The position numbers and the translations under genes are program-made. Of a DNA stretch of 64,000 nt, positions 1 through 7,762 are shown in pieces (the stretch's first letter is position 1; the number at the start of each line of letters is the position of its first letter). The notes below the pieces were generated by a model. That model saw nothing but the letters and a program-made list of their open reading frames with translations, did no database searches and was not told the DNA's origin. This DNA is from Roseomonas mucosa ATCC BAA-692 (GTDB lineage Bacteria > Pseudomonadota > Alphaproteobacteria > Acetobacterales > Acetobacteraceae): contig NZ_JHWD01000007.1 of NCBI RefSeq assembly GCF_000622225.1, positions 216,228-280,227 on the forward strand, given 5' to 3'.

Positions 1-329
1 CGCCCGACGCCGCGCATCTCCAGGCCGAAACCGGCATTGGCCAGCGCGCTCATGTGCGGGAAAAGGGCATAGGACTGGAACACCACCCCCATGTTGCGCC
101 GGTGCGGCGGCAGGGCGGTGACATCCTGCCCCGCCACCACGACACGGCCGGAATCCGGCTGCTCCAGCCCCGCGATCATGCGCAGGGTCGTGGTCTTGCC
201 GCATCCCGAGGGGCCGAGCAGGGCCAGCAGCGCGCCCTTGGGCAGTTCCAGCGACACGTGGTCCACCGCCAGCGGTCCGCCCGCGCCGAAGCGGCGGGTC
301 AGCCGCTCCAGCACCAGATAGCCCGCCAT
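1..329 (-). CDS. ABC transporter ATP-binding protein, N-terminal part (runs off window)
   Basis: This is the nucleotide-binding subunit of an import ABC transporter. About 109 residues are visible before the window edge cuts the gene. The Walker A motif reads GPSGCGKTT near residue 40, and the Q-loop region reads VVFQSYALFPHM near residue 85. Both are typical of the polyamine/iron/sulfate (PotA-like) class. The ATG overlaps the stop codon of the upstream substrate-binding protein gene by one base (TGATG), so the two are translationally coupled. Substrate is inferred only from the neighbour; a permease gene would be expected beyond base 1. Confidence 0.9.
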   Translation of the reverse strand, partial: MAGYLVLERLTRRFGAGGPLAVDHVSLELPKGALLALLGPSGCGKTTTLRMIAGLEQPDSGRVVVAGQDVTALPPHRRNMGVVFQSYALFPHMSALANAGFGLEMRGVG

Positions 330-1411
330 CAGCGCGTGGCCGCCGTCATCACCTCGCGCCGCCAGCGCTGGTTCCAGTTGTCGCGCAGCTTCACCGCCTC
401 CAGCCAGTCGATCGGCACGATGCGGCTGCGGTATTCCGGCGCCAGGGCGGTGCGGCCGATCGCCTTGGCGTCCTTCTGCGCCTGGAGGTTGGTCGGGCCG
501 TAGAACATGCGGTCGGTGAAGGCGGCCTGTGGCCCGGCGGAAAGGGCATGGCCCAGGAAGGCCATGGCCTGCTCCCGGTGTTTGGCCCCCTTCACGATGT
601 TGATCGTGTTGATCTGGAAGGCCGTGCCCTCCTCGGGGATCAACACGCCCAACTTGCCCTTGCTCTGGTCGTGATAGAGCTGCGAGCGCGCGTTCCAGCC
701 GGTGCCGAAGGCGATCTGCCCGCTCAGCACCATGGAATAGGCATCCGGGCTCGGCTGGAAGGTCTGCACGTTCGGCACGATCTGCTTCAGCAGCGGAATG
801 GCGGCGCCGATGTTCTTCCAGTCGCCCGAGGCGCCGTGCGCCAGGATCGCGGTCAGCGCCATGCCCTGGATGTCGGGCGGCGCGCTCAGCGAGGACCGGC
901 CCTTGTATTCCGGCTTGGCGAGATCCATCCAGCGCGCCGGCGCCACCTTGATCGCCTCGGCATCGTAGATCAGTGTCAGGTGGTCGTAGGTCACCGCCGG
1001 GCCGCAGCCATTGCCCACCTTGCCCGCCTGCTCGTCCAGTTCCTTCAGCACCGGCAGGGCCTGGGGCGTCAGCGGCTCCACCAGCCCTTCCGCGCAGGCC
1101 GCGGCGGCGGTGCTGGCATCCATGATCACCACGTCCACCTGCGGATCTGCTTTCTGCGCCCGCAGGGTGCCCAGCATCTGGGCGGAACCGCCCAGGCCAG
1201 GATCGGTATACTGAACCGTGACCCCGCTGGCCTGGGAGAAGGGCTGCACCACCACCTGCGAATAATTGTCCTTGAACACCCCAGCATAGGCGAGGAGCAC
1301 CATCTCGCCCCCCGGCTTCACGGGGCCCTGCGCCCGGGCTGCGGGCATGGCCGCCAGGGCCGCCAGGCAGAGCGCGAGGGTCAGTCTGGAACTCGAACCG
1401 GGCAGGCGCAT
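329..1411 (-). CDS. ABC transporter periplasmic substrate-binding protein (polyamine/iron-type)
   Basis: A 360-residue exported solute-binding protein. The start chosen is the ATG at 1411: it is preceded by GGAG at a good distance and opens a classic signal peptide with a probable cleavage site after ARA near residue 27. The mature part resembles the PotD/PotF-like family (bacterial extracellular solute-binding family 6/8), with the characteristic 'YAGVF', 'TYDHLTLIYD' and 'GWNARSQ' type segments. It delivers a ligand to the ABC complex encoded with the ATPase immediately downstream. The ligand cannot be told from sequence alone; spermidine/putrescine or ferric iron are the usual alternatives for this class. 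Confidence 0.88.
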   Translation of the reverse strand: MRLPGSSSRLTLALCLAALAAMPAARAQGPVKPGGEMVLLAYAGVFKDNYSQVVVQPFSQASGVTVQYTDPGLGGSAQMLGTLRAQKADPQVDVVIMDASTAAAACAEGLVEPLTPQALPVLKELDEQAGKVGNGCGPAVTYDHLTLIYDAEAIKVAPARWMDLAKPEYKGRSSLSAPPDIQGMALTAILAHGASGDWKNIGAAIPLLKQIVPNVQTFQPSPDAYSMVLSGQIAFGTGWNARSQLYHDQSKGKLGVLIPEEGTAFQINTINIVKGAKHREQAMAFLGHALSAGPQAAFTDRMFYGPTNLQAQKDAKAIGRTALAPEYRSRIVPIDWLEAVKLRDNWNQRWRREVMTAATR

Positions 1412-1538
1412 GGGCTTCTCCAGGGAATCCGCGTCGTGGTCTGCGAGCGTGCCTGCAAGCATCGGACCACGGGCGGGATGCGCAACCCCGTCGTCTCGCA
1501 ACTGCGTCGGTGCCGGTATACAGGGCAGTGGCAGCGCC

Positions 1539-2285
1539 CTACCCCCAGAGCGGCAACCCGATCGCCGCCGCCAGGGCGATCAACCCGAAGCAGATCCGCC
1601 GGAACAGGGTCTCGCTCGCCCGGCCGAACATGCGGCTGCCGCACCACAGGCCCAGCGCGTAGCCCGGCGCCATCAGCGCCGCCAGCACCAGCACCTCCCC
1701 GGTCAGCAGCCCGGCGAGGAGATAGACGGCCATGCTGATGACCCCGCTTGTGGCGAAGAACAGCACGATGTTCGCCCGCACCCTCGCGGCCGGGATCGCG
1801 CCGCCGAGCCAGTAGGCCACCACCGGCGGCCCGCCCATCTGCGCCAGGCCGGAGAAGAGCCCCGACCCGGCCCCGACGGCCAGCGAGAGCGGCAGGGCCG
1901 GGCGGCCGTGATAGCGCCACCCGGAGGCCAGCAGAGCCAGCATCGCCACCGCCAGGGCGCACATGCCCCAGCGCAGCGCCACCGGGTCCATCCGCAGCAG
2001 CAGCCAGGCCCCCAGGGGTGCGCCGAGCAGCGCCCCGGCGGTCAGGCAGGCGACCTCCCGCCGTGCCGCCGTGCGCCAGGCGGCCGGAACCAGGGGAAAG
2101 GCCGTGGCATTGTCCACCAGGACCAGCAGCGGCGCGGCCAACCTCGGCTCCAGCACCGCGCTGGCCAGGGGGATGAAGATCAGGGCCGAGCCGAAGCCGG
2201 AGAAGCCGCGCGCCAGCCCGGCCAGCACGGCGGTGAGCAGCGTGGCCAGCAGCGGCAGGGTGTGCGGCAGTTGGAGCGCGATCAC
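1539..2285 (-). CDS. TauE/SafE-type membrane permease
   Basis: A 248-residue integral membrane protein of the sulfite exporter TauE/SafE family. It has about eight hydrophobic segments and the family-typical 'GFSGFGSALIFIPL' near the N terminus, with the duplicated second half beginning around 'GAGSGLFSGLAQMGGPPVVAYW'. The start is taken as the GTG at 2285, because the only upstream in-frame alternative (TTG at 2330) would add an arginine-rich stretch that makes no sense before the first membrane helix. It lies 127 bases upstream of the substrate-binding protein gene on the same strand, but an operon link is not proven. The substrate is unknown (sulfite, sulfonate or another anion). Confidence 0.82.
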   Translation of the reverse strand: MIALQLPHTLPLLATLLTAVLAGLARGFSGFGSALIFIPLASAVLEPRLAAPLLVLVDNATAFPLVPAAWRTAARREVACLTAGALLGAPLGAWLLLRMDPVALRWGMCALAVAMLALLASGWRYHGRPALPLSLAVGAGSGLFSGLAQMGGPPVVAYWLGGAIPAARVRANIVLFFATSGVISMAVYLLAGLLTGEVLVLAALMAPGYALGLWCGSRMFGRASETLFRRICFGLIALAAAIGLPLWG

Positions 2286-2337
2286 GAAGCCATCCCGTCC
2301 CGGCCGGCGGCGCCGTCGCGGCGCGAGCAAAGGCGGA

Positions 2338-2410
2338 TGGGCCGGGCAGGAATCGAACCCGCAACCAAGCCGTTATGAGCGGCCAGCTCTAACCGTTGAG
2401 CTACCGGCCC
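2338..2410 (-). tRNA. tRNA-Ile2 (anticodon CAU, lysidine type)
   Basis: A 73-nt cloverleaf. The 7-bp acceptor stem GGGCCGG/CCGGCCC carries discriminator A, and no CCA is encoded. The anticodon loop CTCATAA gives anticodon CAU. It could be read as Met, but C4-G69 and C5-G68 pairs and the close match to the Escherichia coli Ile2 arm 'GCTTGGT' favour tRNA-Ile2, whose C34 is changed to lysidine by TilS to read AUA. It sits between the TauE-like gene and the MetX-like gene. A weak TTGCCG-N16-TTAAAC box lies just upstream (2423-2450). Confidence 0.88.
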
Positions 2411-2424
2411 TCCGCGAGGCCGGT

Positions 2425-3687
2425 TTAAGGGGCTCGCGGCGCCTCGGCAAGAAAGGCCCGGATCGCCTCCTCCGCCCCGGCGATGCCGGTCAGCCACTCG
2501 CCATGTCCCTGCGGCCCGTCGAGCGCCTCCAGCCGCACCGGCCGGCCCAGCCCCTTCAGCACGCCCTCCAGTTCCCGCGCATACTCGATCGGGAAGAGCC
2601 GGTCCCGCTCCCCCGGCACCAGCAGCCAGGAGGCCTTGCCCTGCGACAGCGCCGCACGCGTGTCGGGGTATTCGTTGAGAAAGAGCTGCATCGCCCGGGT
2701 CAGGTAGAGGAAGGAGTTGGCATCGGCGAGCTTTGCCCGCCCCGTGGCGATCTCGGTCAGGTAGGGATCGACCGCCACCGTGTCCGTCATCCTGCGCGCC
2801 GGGTCCTGCCCCTCCGCCGCCCGCCCGTCGAAGCGCGACAGCGCCGCCCGGTCCTGGGTCTGCAGCGCGATGATCCGCAGCGCGTCGGTCAGCCCGCGCA
2901 ACGGCGGCTCGCGCCCCTGGACGTAGTAGTCACCGTTGCGCCAGTTGGGATCAGCCCGGATCGGCGCCTCCCAGATCTCCATCCAGGCCTGCAGCCAGGC
3001 ATCCATCCGGCCGATCGGCATCACGGGCATCACCCGGTCCACAAGGGCGGGATAGGCCGCCGCCCATTCGATGGCCTGCATCGCCCCCATCGAGGGTCCG
3101 GCCACCAGCGCCAGCCGCTTCACCCCCAGGCTGTCCAGCAGCCCCTTCTGCACCTCCACGAAGTCGCGGATCGACAGCACCGGGAAGCTCATCCCGTAGG
3201 GCCGCCCGGTGGAGGGATCGACGCTGGCGGGCCCGGTGCTGGTGGTGCGGCTTTCCCGCACATAGAGATTGGCCGGCGTGTCGCTCGCCACCACGAAGAA
3301 GCGGTTGGTGTCGATCGGCTTGCCCGGCCCGATGATCGCGTCCCACCAGCCCAGCGGCCCGTTCGCATCGTTGCGGCCGAAGGCCTGGCCATTGGCGACG
3401 AAGGGGTGGGTGATCAGCACGGCATTGCCGCCCGCCGCGTTCAGCGTGCCCGCGGTCTGGTAGCCGATGCGCATCCGCCCGACCGTGGCGCCACCGCGCG
3501 TGGTGAAGCCCGCGATCTCGAAGTTCTTCCTTTCCACCAGCGCGAGTTCGCCCGCCGGGTCGGAGGAAGCCGGGGCCTGGCCCGGGGCAGCATTCTGGGC
3601 AGCACTCTGGGCCTGGGCCGGCAGGATGCCGCGCAGCGCGGCGGCGAGGCCGAGGAGAAGGGGGGGCAACATGCGGCGCGGCGTCAT
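2425..3687 (-). CDS. exported alpha/beta hydrolase of the MetX (homoserine O-acetyltransferase) family
   Basis: A 420-residue alpha/beta-fold protein. The catalytic serine is S199 in GPSMGAMQ, followed by the family's 'AIEWAAAYP'; the likely catalytic histidine is about H395 in 'GPQGHGEW'. It differs from the biosynthetic enzyme by an N-terminal signal peptide (cleavage after AQA near residue 26), so it probably works in the periplasm and is not the cytoplasmic methionine enzyme. The start is ATG 3687 with AGGA ten bases upstream. The true reaction is unknown; acyltransferase or esterase are both possible. Confidence 0.8.
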   Translation of the reverse strand: MTPRRMLPPLLLGLAAALRGILPAQAQSAAQNAAPGQAPASSDPAGELALVERKNFEIAGFTTRGGATVGRMRIGYQTAGTLNAAGGNAVLITHPFVANGQAFGRNDANGPLGWWDAIIGPGKPIDTNRFFVVASDTPANLYVRESRTTSTGPASVDPSTGRPYGMSFPVLSIRDFVEVQKGLLDSLGVKRLALVAGPSMGAMQAIEWAAAYPALVDRVMPVMPIGRMDAWLQAWMEIWEAPIRADPNWRNGDYYVQGREPPLRGLTDALRIIALQTQDRAALSRFDGRAAEGQDPARRMTDTVAVDPYLTEIATGRAKLADANSFLYLTRAMQLFLNEYPDTRAALSQGKASWLLVPGERDRLFPIEYARELEGVLKGLGRPVRLEALDGPQGHGEWLTGIAGAEEAIRAFLAEAPRAP

Positions 3688-3885
3688 GACGATTCCTGGA
3701 TCGCGCGTTCTGGGCGGCGATGCTGCCGCCGCCCCCTTCCCCGCGCAAGCCGCCCGCCGCCGCAATGCGGGCGCCTCGCCAGCCTGTGCGGTGGCGAAGA
3801 CGGCCCATTGCTGCTAGGGGGGCGGAGACGGTGGACCGGGACCAGCCCCGGCCGCCTCTTGGCTCCATTCCTCGGCAGGACCCGC

Positions 3886-4416
3886 ATGAACGCCAGCAAG
3901 ATCCCGACCGGCAAGGCACCGCCGCACGACATCAACGTGGTGGTGGAGATTCCCCCGGGCTCGCAGGTGAAGTACGAGCTGGACAAGGACAGCGGCGCCA
4001 TCGTGGTGGACCGCTTCCTGTTCACGCCCATGGCCTATCCGGCCGCCTATGGCTTCATCCCCGGCACCGTGGCCGATGACGGCGACCCGACCGACGTGCT
4101 GGTGCTGACCCCCGCCCCGGTGGTGCCCGGCGCCACCATCCGCGTGCGCCCGATCGGCGTGCTGCTGATGGAGGACGAGGCCGGCCAGGACGAGAAGCTG
4201 GTCGCCGTGCCGCACGACAAGATCACCACGCTCTTCACCGAGGTCCAGACGGTGGACGACCTGCCCGTCCTGCTGCGTCAGCAGATCGAGCACTTCTTCA
4301 CCCGCTACAAGGACCTGGAGCCCGGCAAGTGGGTGAAGGTCACCGGCTGGGGCACCAAGGAACAGGCCCTGGCCCTGGTCGAGCGCGGCATCGCCGCCGC
4401 CGGCGAGAGCAAGTAA
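3886..4416 (+). CDS. ppa: inorganic pyrophosphatase
   Basis: A 176-residue soluble family I inorganic pyrophosphatase. It hydrolyses pyrophosphate to phosphate and so pulls biosynthetic reactions forward. The signature 'DGDPTDVLVL' near residue 66 carries the metal-binding aspartates, and 'KYELDKDSG' plus 'AYPAAYGFIPGT' are the other conserved active-site strands. Length fits the bacterial hexameric enzyme. ATG 3886 is the natural start, as in homologues ('MNASKIPTGK'). It stands alone between the minus-strand MetX-like gene and argC. Confidence 0.96.
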   Translation: MNASKIPTGKAPPHDINVVVEIPPGSQVKYELDKDSGAIVVDRFLFTPMAYPAAYGFIPGTVADDGDPTDVLVLTPAPVVPGATIRVRPIGVLLMEDEAGQDEKLVAVPHDKITTLFTEVQTVDDLPVLLRQQIEHFFTRYKDLEPGKWVKVTGWGTKEQALALVERGIAAAGESK

Positions 4417-4578
4417 GGCCCGTTTTCCCGCGACGCTGCCGGACGGGCCGTGCGGACACGCATGGCCCGGACGGTGGCGGAGGGCATGGACACGCCCTCC
4501 CGCTCCCGGACCGGCGGGGTCTCTCACGGGCCCGACCCGGTGCGGCCACGCCGAGGATCGCAACATGGCCGCCCCTCG

Positions 4579-4608
4579 TTGACAGGTGTCCGGACGAGCC
4601 CATACCGT
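4579..4608 (+). promoter_or_regulatory. candidate promoter of the argC leader
   Basis: A perfect -35 hexamer TTGACA (4579-4584) is followed after 18 bases by TACCGT (4603-4608), which keeps the three most conserved -10 positions. The predicted transcription start, about 4615-4616, falls on the A of the leader ATG at 4616, suggesting a leaderless transcript. Confidence 0.5.
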
Positions 4609-4615
4609 AGGCCCC

Positions 4616-4726
4616 ATGGGTGAGTTCCGTCTCCGCACCGCGAGCCGACGCCGTCGCTGCTTTCCAGCGGCGGCTCTCGTGGCTGCGTGCAGACAGGCCC
4701 CTCCCCCGGCGAAACTCGCTCCCTAG
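4616..4726 (+). CDS. putative arginine-rich leader peptide (attenuator) upstream of argC
   Basis: A 36-codon frame: ATG at 4616, TAG at 4724-4726. It carries seven Arg codons, including four in a row (CGA CGC CGT CGC, 4646-4657) after CGT and CGC at codons 5 and 7. A strong terminator hairpin follows 40 bases after the stop, and argC begins 29 bases after that. The layout is that of classical amino-acid attenuators, in which a ribosome stalled at Arg codons would prevent terminator formation. GGCTGCG at 4681-4687 is perfectly complementary to CGCAGCC (4771-4777) in the terminator's 5' arm, so an antiterminator is possible. No ribosome binding site is needed if the mRNA is leaderless. High GC raises the chance of Arg codons, so this is a hypothesis. 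Confidence 0.5.
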   Translation: MGEFRLRTASRRRRCFPAAALVAACRQAPPPAKLAP

Positions 4727-4766
4727 CGGTCCTCCCCCCGAGGCGGCATCCGCCCGCATCTCCGAA

Positions 4767-4800
4767 CCCCCGCAGCCTCCGGCTCCGGGGGTTTTTCTTT
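4767..4800 (+). terminator. intrinsic terminator / attenuator in front of argC
   Basis: Stem CCCCCG-c-AGCC, loop TCC, GGCT-c-CGGGGG (4767-4791), followed by TTTTTCTTT. This is the best-formed intrinsic terminator in the first 16 kb. It lies between the Arg-rich leader frame and argC, so it would block argC unless read through. A small hairpin GGCGG-cat-CCGCC (4743-4755) precedes it. Confidence 0.8.
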
Positions 4801-4828
4801 GCCCTCCCTCCAGCAGCAGGACATCAGC

Positions 4829-5806
4829 ATGAGCATTCGCGTCGGTATTGTCGGGATCAGCGGCTTCGGCGGCGGCGAGGCGATGCGCCTGATCGCGGGC
4901 CACCCGTCCTTCGAGCTTGTCCATGCCGCGGGCGAGGGCAGCGCGGGCAGCCGGCTGGGAGACCGCTTTCCCGGCGCGCCGGCGAAGCTCGCCGGGATGG
5001 TGATCGAGCGCTGGGACCCCGCGGCCCTGCCGGATCTGGACCTGCTCTTCGCCTCGCTGCCCACCGGCAGCTCGGCCGAGGCGCTGGCGCGCGTCCGCCC
5101 GGAGGTGAAGATCGTCGATATCGGCGGCGACCACCGCTATGCCGAGGGCTGGGCCTACGGCCTCGCCGATATCTGGCCGGAACGGATCGAGGGACAGCGC
5201 CGCGTCGCCAATCCCGGCTGCTTCCCGTCGGCGGTGCTGACCCCGTTGGCACCGCTTCTGGCCGAAGGGCTGGTCGAGCCCGGGCGCATCGTGATCGATG
5301 CCAAGACGGGCATCTCCGGCGCGGGGCGGGGCGGCGCCGACAGCCGGTTCGGCTATGCTGAGAGCAACGAGAATCTCGTGCCCTACGGCCTGCTTCGGCA
5401 CGTCCACATGCCCGAGATGGAGCGGACGATCGAGCGGCTGAGCGGCGGCAGCGCGGCCGGGCTGGTGTTCACGCCGCACCTGGTGCCGATGACCCGCGGC
5501 CTGCTCGCCACCCTCTACTGCCGCGGCCGCGTCACCACGGAGCGGTGCCTGGACGCGGCGCGGCGCTTCTATGCCGGACGGGCCTTCGTCCGCGTGACCG
5601 ACCGGCCGCCGCAGACCAAGTGGGCGACCGGCTCGAACCTCGCCTTCGTCAGCTACGCGGCCGATCCGGAGCGCGAGCTGGTGATCGCGATGGGCGTGGT
5701 CGACAATCTCGGCAAGGGCGCGGCCGGACAGGCGGTGCAGAACGCGAACCTGATCTGCGGCCTGCCGGAAACCGCGGGGCTGGAGGGCGCGCCCGTCTGG
5801 CCCTGA
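4829..5806 (+). CDS. argC: N-acetyl-gamma-glutamyl-phosphate reductase
   Basis: A 325-residue NADPH-dependent enzyme of arginine biosynthesis, converting N-acetylglutamyl phosphate to the semialdehyde. The N terminus has the nucleotide-binding turn 'GISGFGGGE' near residue 8. The catalytic cysteine lies in 'NPGCFPSAVLTPLAPLL' around residue 132, and 'HLVPMTRGLL' is the conserved substrate-region motif. ATG 4829 is the start: homologues begin 'M.(I)RVGIVGI.GF.G'. The gene is preceded by a terminator and an Arg-rich leader frame, and its stop codon lies in the first copy of a 16-bp tandem repeat. Confidence 0.95.
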   Translation: MSIRVGIVGISGFGGGEAMRLIAGHPSFELVHAAGEGSAGSRLGDRFPGAPAKLAGMVIERWDPAALPDLDLLFASLPTGSSAEALARVRPEVKIVDIGGDHRYAEGWAYGLADIWPERIEGQRRVANPGCFPSAVLTPLAPLLAEGLVEPGRIVIDAKTGISGAGRGGADSRFGYAESNENLVPYGLLRHVHMPEMERTIERLSGGSAAGLVFTPHLVPMTRGLLATLYCRGRVTTERCLDAARRFYAGRAFVRVTDRPPQTKWATGSNLAFVSYAADPERELVIAMGVVDNLGKGAAGQAVQNANLICGLPETAGLEGAPVWP

Positions 5807-5848
5807 TTCTGTCCGGCCCTGATTCTGTCCGGCCCTGATTTCGCCTGA
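5801..5848 (+). repeat. 16-bp tandem repeat over the argC stop codon
   Basis: Two exact copies of CCCTGATTCTGTCCGG (5801-5816, 5817-5832) are followed by a diverged third copy (5833-5848). The argC TGA lies inside the first unit, and each later unit repeats the TGA. Confidence 0.85.
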
Positions 5849-6025
5849 CCCTGGTCCATCTGGCCCCGTTCCCGTCCGGCCTCGACGTGACAGTTCCGCC
5901 GGCCACCGGGCCCTGCCGGGGCACATGGCTCCAGCAGGGCCCGGGACATGGCGGGCTCGACGCCCGCCCCGGACTCGCCGGACGCCCCGTGACAGGGTGC
6001 CCGGTCCCGCCGCGCGGCGGTTGCC

Positions 6026-7375
6026 TCAGAACCAGCCGGGCACCACCAGCATCAGCCAGGCCAGGGCAGGCCCGGCGATGATCACTAGGATGCTGTAGGC
6101 CAGGAAGCGCTTGTAGACGCTGTCGCGCTCCTCCGGCGGGGCATTCGCCACCACCAGCGCGCCGTTGGTCGAGAAGGGGCTGACATCCACCACGGTGGAG
6201 GAGATCGCCAGGGCCGCGATCATGCCTACCGGGCCGATCTCGCCCTGTTGCAGGAACGGCACCGCCAGCGGGATGGTGGCGCCCAGCACCGCGACCGAGG
6301 AGGCGAAGGCGGAAACGATGCCGCCCACATAGCAGAGCAGCAGGGCCGCCAGCAGCGGCGCGCCGATGCCGGACACGCCCTGGCCCAGCGAGTCGATGGC
6401 GCCAGAGCGCTGCAGCACCGCGATATAGGTGATTACCCCGCCCACCAGCAACACGGCGGACCAGCTGATCTTGTCCACGGCGTTCTTCTGCTCGTTGGGC
6501 GAGATCAGGGCGAGCACCACCGCCACCGAGATCGCCACCAGCCCGACATTGAGGTTGAAGGCCAGCGCCCCCACCGCCAGGGCAAGGAGGCCCGCCAGCG
6601 TCAGCATCTGCTCCGTCGTCACACGTTGGCCGCCGGGCACGAGGCGCGAGGGGGCGGTGATCTGCGCAGCCGGGCTGGTGCCGTAGCCCTCGATCTGGAG
6701 TTCCGCCGCCGGCCCGTCGCGGCCCAGCGCCGGCTCGGGGCCGGGCTCGGCCCCCGCCCCGGCCTTTTGGCGCAGCAGCCTCAGCCCACCGAAGGCGAAG
6801 AAGACGGCGATGGCCACCAGCAGGTTGAAGACAAGGCTGGCCAGGAAGACCACCATCTCGTCGCCGGGAATGCCCGAGCGCGCGACGATCTGGTTGGTGA
6901 TGCCGCCGTAGATGCTGATCGGCGAGAAGCCGCCGCCCTGGGCGCCGTGGATCACCAGCAGGCCCATCATCAGCGGGTTGATCCCGTACTGCCGCGCGAA
7001 CTGCAGCGCCACGGGCGCCAGGATCGCCACCGCCGCCGGGCTCACCGCCCCCACCGCCGTCAGGCAGGCCGCCACGGTGAACATGATCCAGGGAATCGCC
7101 GCGATGCGGCCGCGCACCATGCGCACGGCGGAATGGACCAGGAAGTCGATGGTCCCGTTCTTCTGCGCGATCGCGAAGAGATAGGTGATGCCGACCAGCG
7201 TCACGAAGAGATCGCCGGGAAAGCCCGCGATGATCTGGTCGGCCCGCAGGCCCATGAAGACGGTGCCAACCAGGAAGGCCAGGGCAAAGGCCAGCGCCCC
7301 CATGTTGATCGGCAGGACGGTGGCGACGATGAACATCACCACGAGCCCGGCGATGGCGGCGGTCTGCGCGCCCAT
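6026..7375 (-). CDS. SLC13/MatC-like anion permease
   Basis: A 449-residue membrane protein with roughly ten to twelve hydrophobic segments. The N-terminal part ('VLPINMGALAFALAFLVGT', then 'GFPGDLFVTLVGITYLFAIAQ') matches the dicarboxylate carrier MatC N-terminal family, and the rest has the divalent anion:Na+ symporter-like duplication with 'SPISIYGGITNQIV'. A charged, proline-rich loop near residue 215 links the halves. It probably imports a dicarboxylate such as malonate or a similar anion at the inner membrane; the substrate is inferred from the family. It is monocistronic, with a long upstream region. Confidence 0.85.
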   Translation of the reverse strand: MGAQTAAIAGLVVMFIVATVLPINMGALAFALAFLVGTVFMGLRADQIIAGFPGDLFVTLVGITYLFAIAQKNGTIDFLVHSAVRMVRGRIAAIPWIMFTVAACLTAVGAVSPAAVAILAPVALQFARQYGINPLMMGLLVIHGAQGGGFSPISIYGGITNQIVARSGIPGDEMVVFLASLVFNLLVAIAVFFAFGGLRLLRQKAGAGAEPGPEPALGRDGPAAELQIEGYGTSPAAQITAPSRLVPGGQRVTTEQMLTLAGLLALAVGALAFNLNVGLVAISVAVVLALISPNEQKNAVDKISWSAVLLVGGVITYIAVLQRSGAIDSLGQGVSGIGAPLLAALLLCYVGGIVSAFASSVAVLGATIPLAVPFLQQGEIGPVGMIAALAISSTVVDVSPFSTNGALVVANAPPEERDSVYKRFLAYSILVIIAGPALAWLMLVVPGWF

Positions 7376-7762
7376 CGGTCAGGCGCGCCCGTGGGGGGCG
7401 GGGTACGCGGACGGCATGACGCCGCCCGCCCGGGATGCGGGTCGGTTGCTCATGGAACACTCCTCCGGCGAGGCCCGGTTCGCCCGGGGCCTTCGTTCAT
7501 CCTTGCCGTGGTTTCAGGAATGCCCGTCCACGGCGATCCGGAATACTAGATCACGTCCTTGAGCCGTTTCGATATACAAAACTACATTCACCTGTTCATA
7601 ACGTATAAATTTCCACTCAATAGGCCATCCACTGCATACCGGGCGCGAGCCACCACGGCAGCCTTGCGCAACGAGAAAGCCCCGCGGGATCGCTCCCGCG
7701 GGGCCACACCGCCGGGCCTTCCGGCCCTCTACGGTGCCGGGGAGAGGCCCCCGGCGCTCGCC
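7376..7762. other. intergenic region with AT-rich block upstream of the MatC-like gene
   Basis: No gene seen. Bases about 7559-7625 are strikingly AT-rich for this genome and probably hold the promoter of the minus-strand permease gene; read on the minus strand, ATGAAC-N17-TATATC is one weak candidate. The rest holds the hairpin terminator of the GMC oxidoreductase cluster at 7670-7703. Confidence 0.5.
7670..7703 (-). terminator. terminator of the GMC oxidoreductase operon
   Basis: On the minus strand CCCCGCGGGA pairs with TCCCGCGGGG around a 4-base loop (7680-7703), followed by GCTTTCTCGTT. It lies 60 bases past the oxidoreductase stop codon. Confidence 0.7.

Noticed and set aside
2338..2410. 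Elongator or initiator tRNA-Met
   Set aside because: The CAU anticodon fits Met, but acceptor pairs C4-G69, C5-G68 and overall similarity favour lysidine-type tRNA-Ile2.
4620..4832. Alternative 70-codon frame from GTG 4620 overlapping argC
   Set aside because: It has scattered Arg codons only, runs through the terminator hairpin and shows no family match; the ATG 4616 frame fits a leader better.
7559..7590. Plus-strand promoter TTGAGC-N18-TACATT
   Set aside because: No plus-strand gene follows; nearby genes are on the minus strand.
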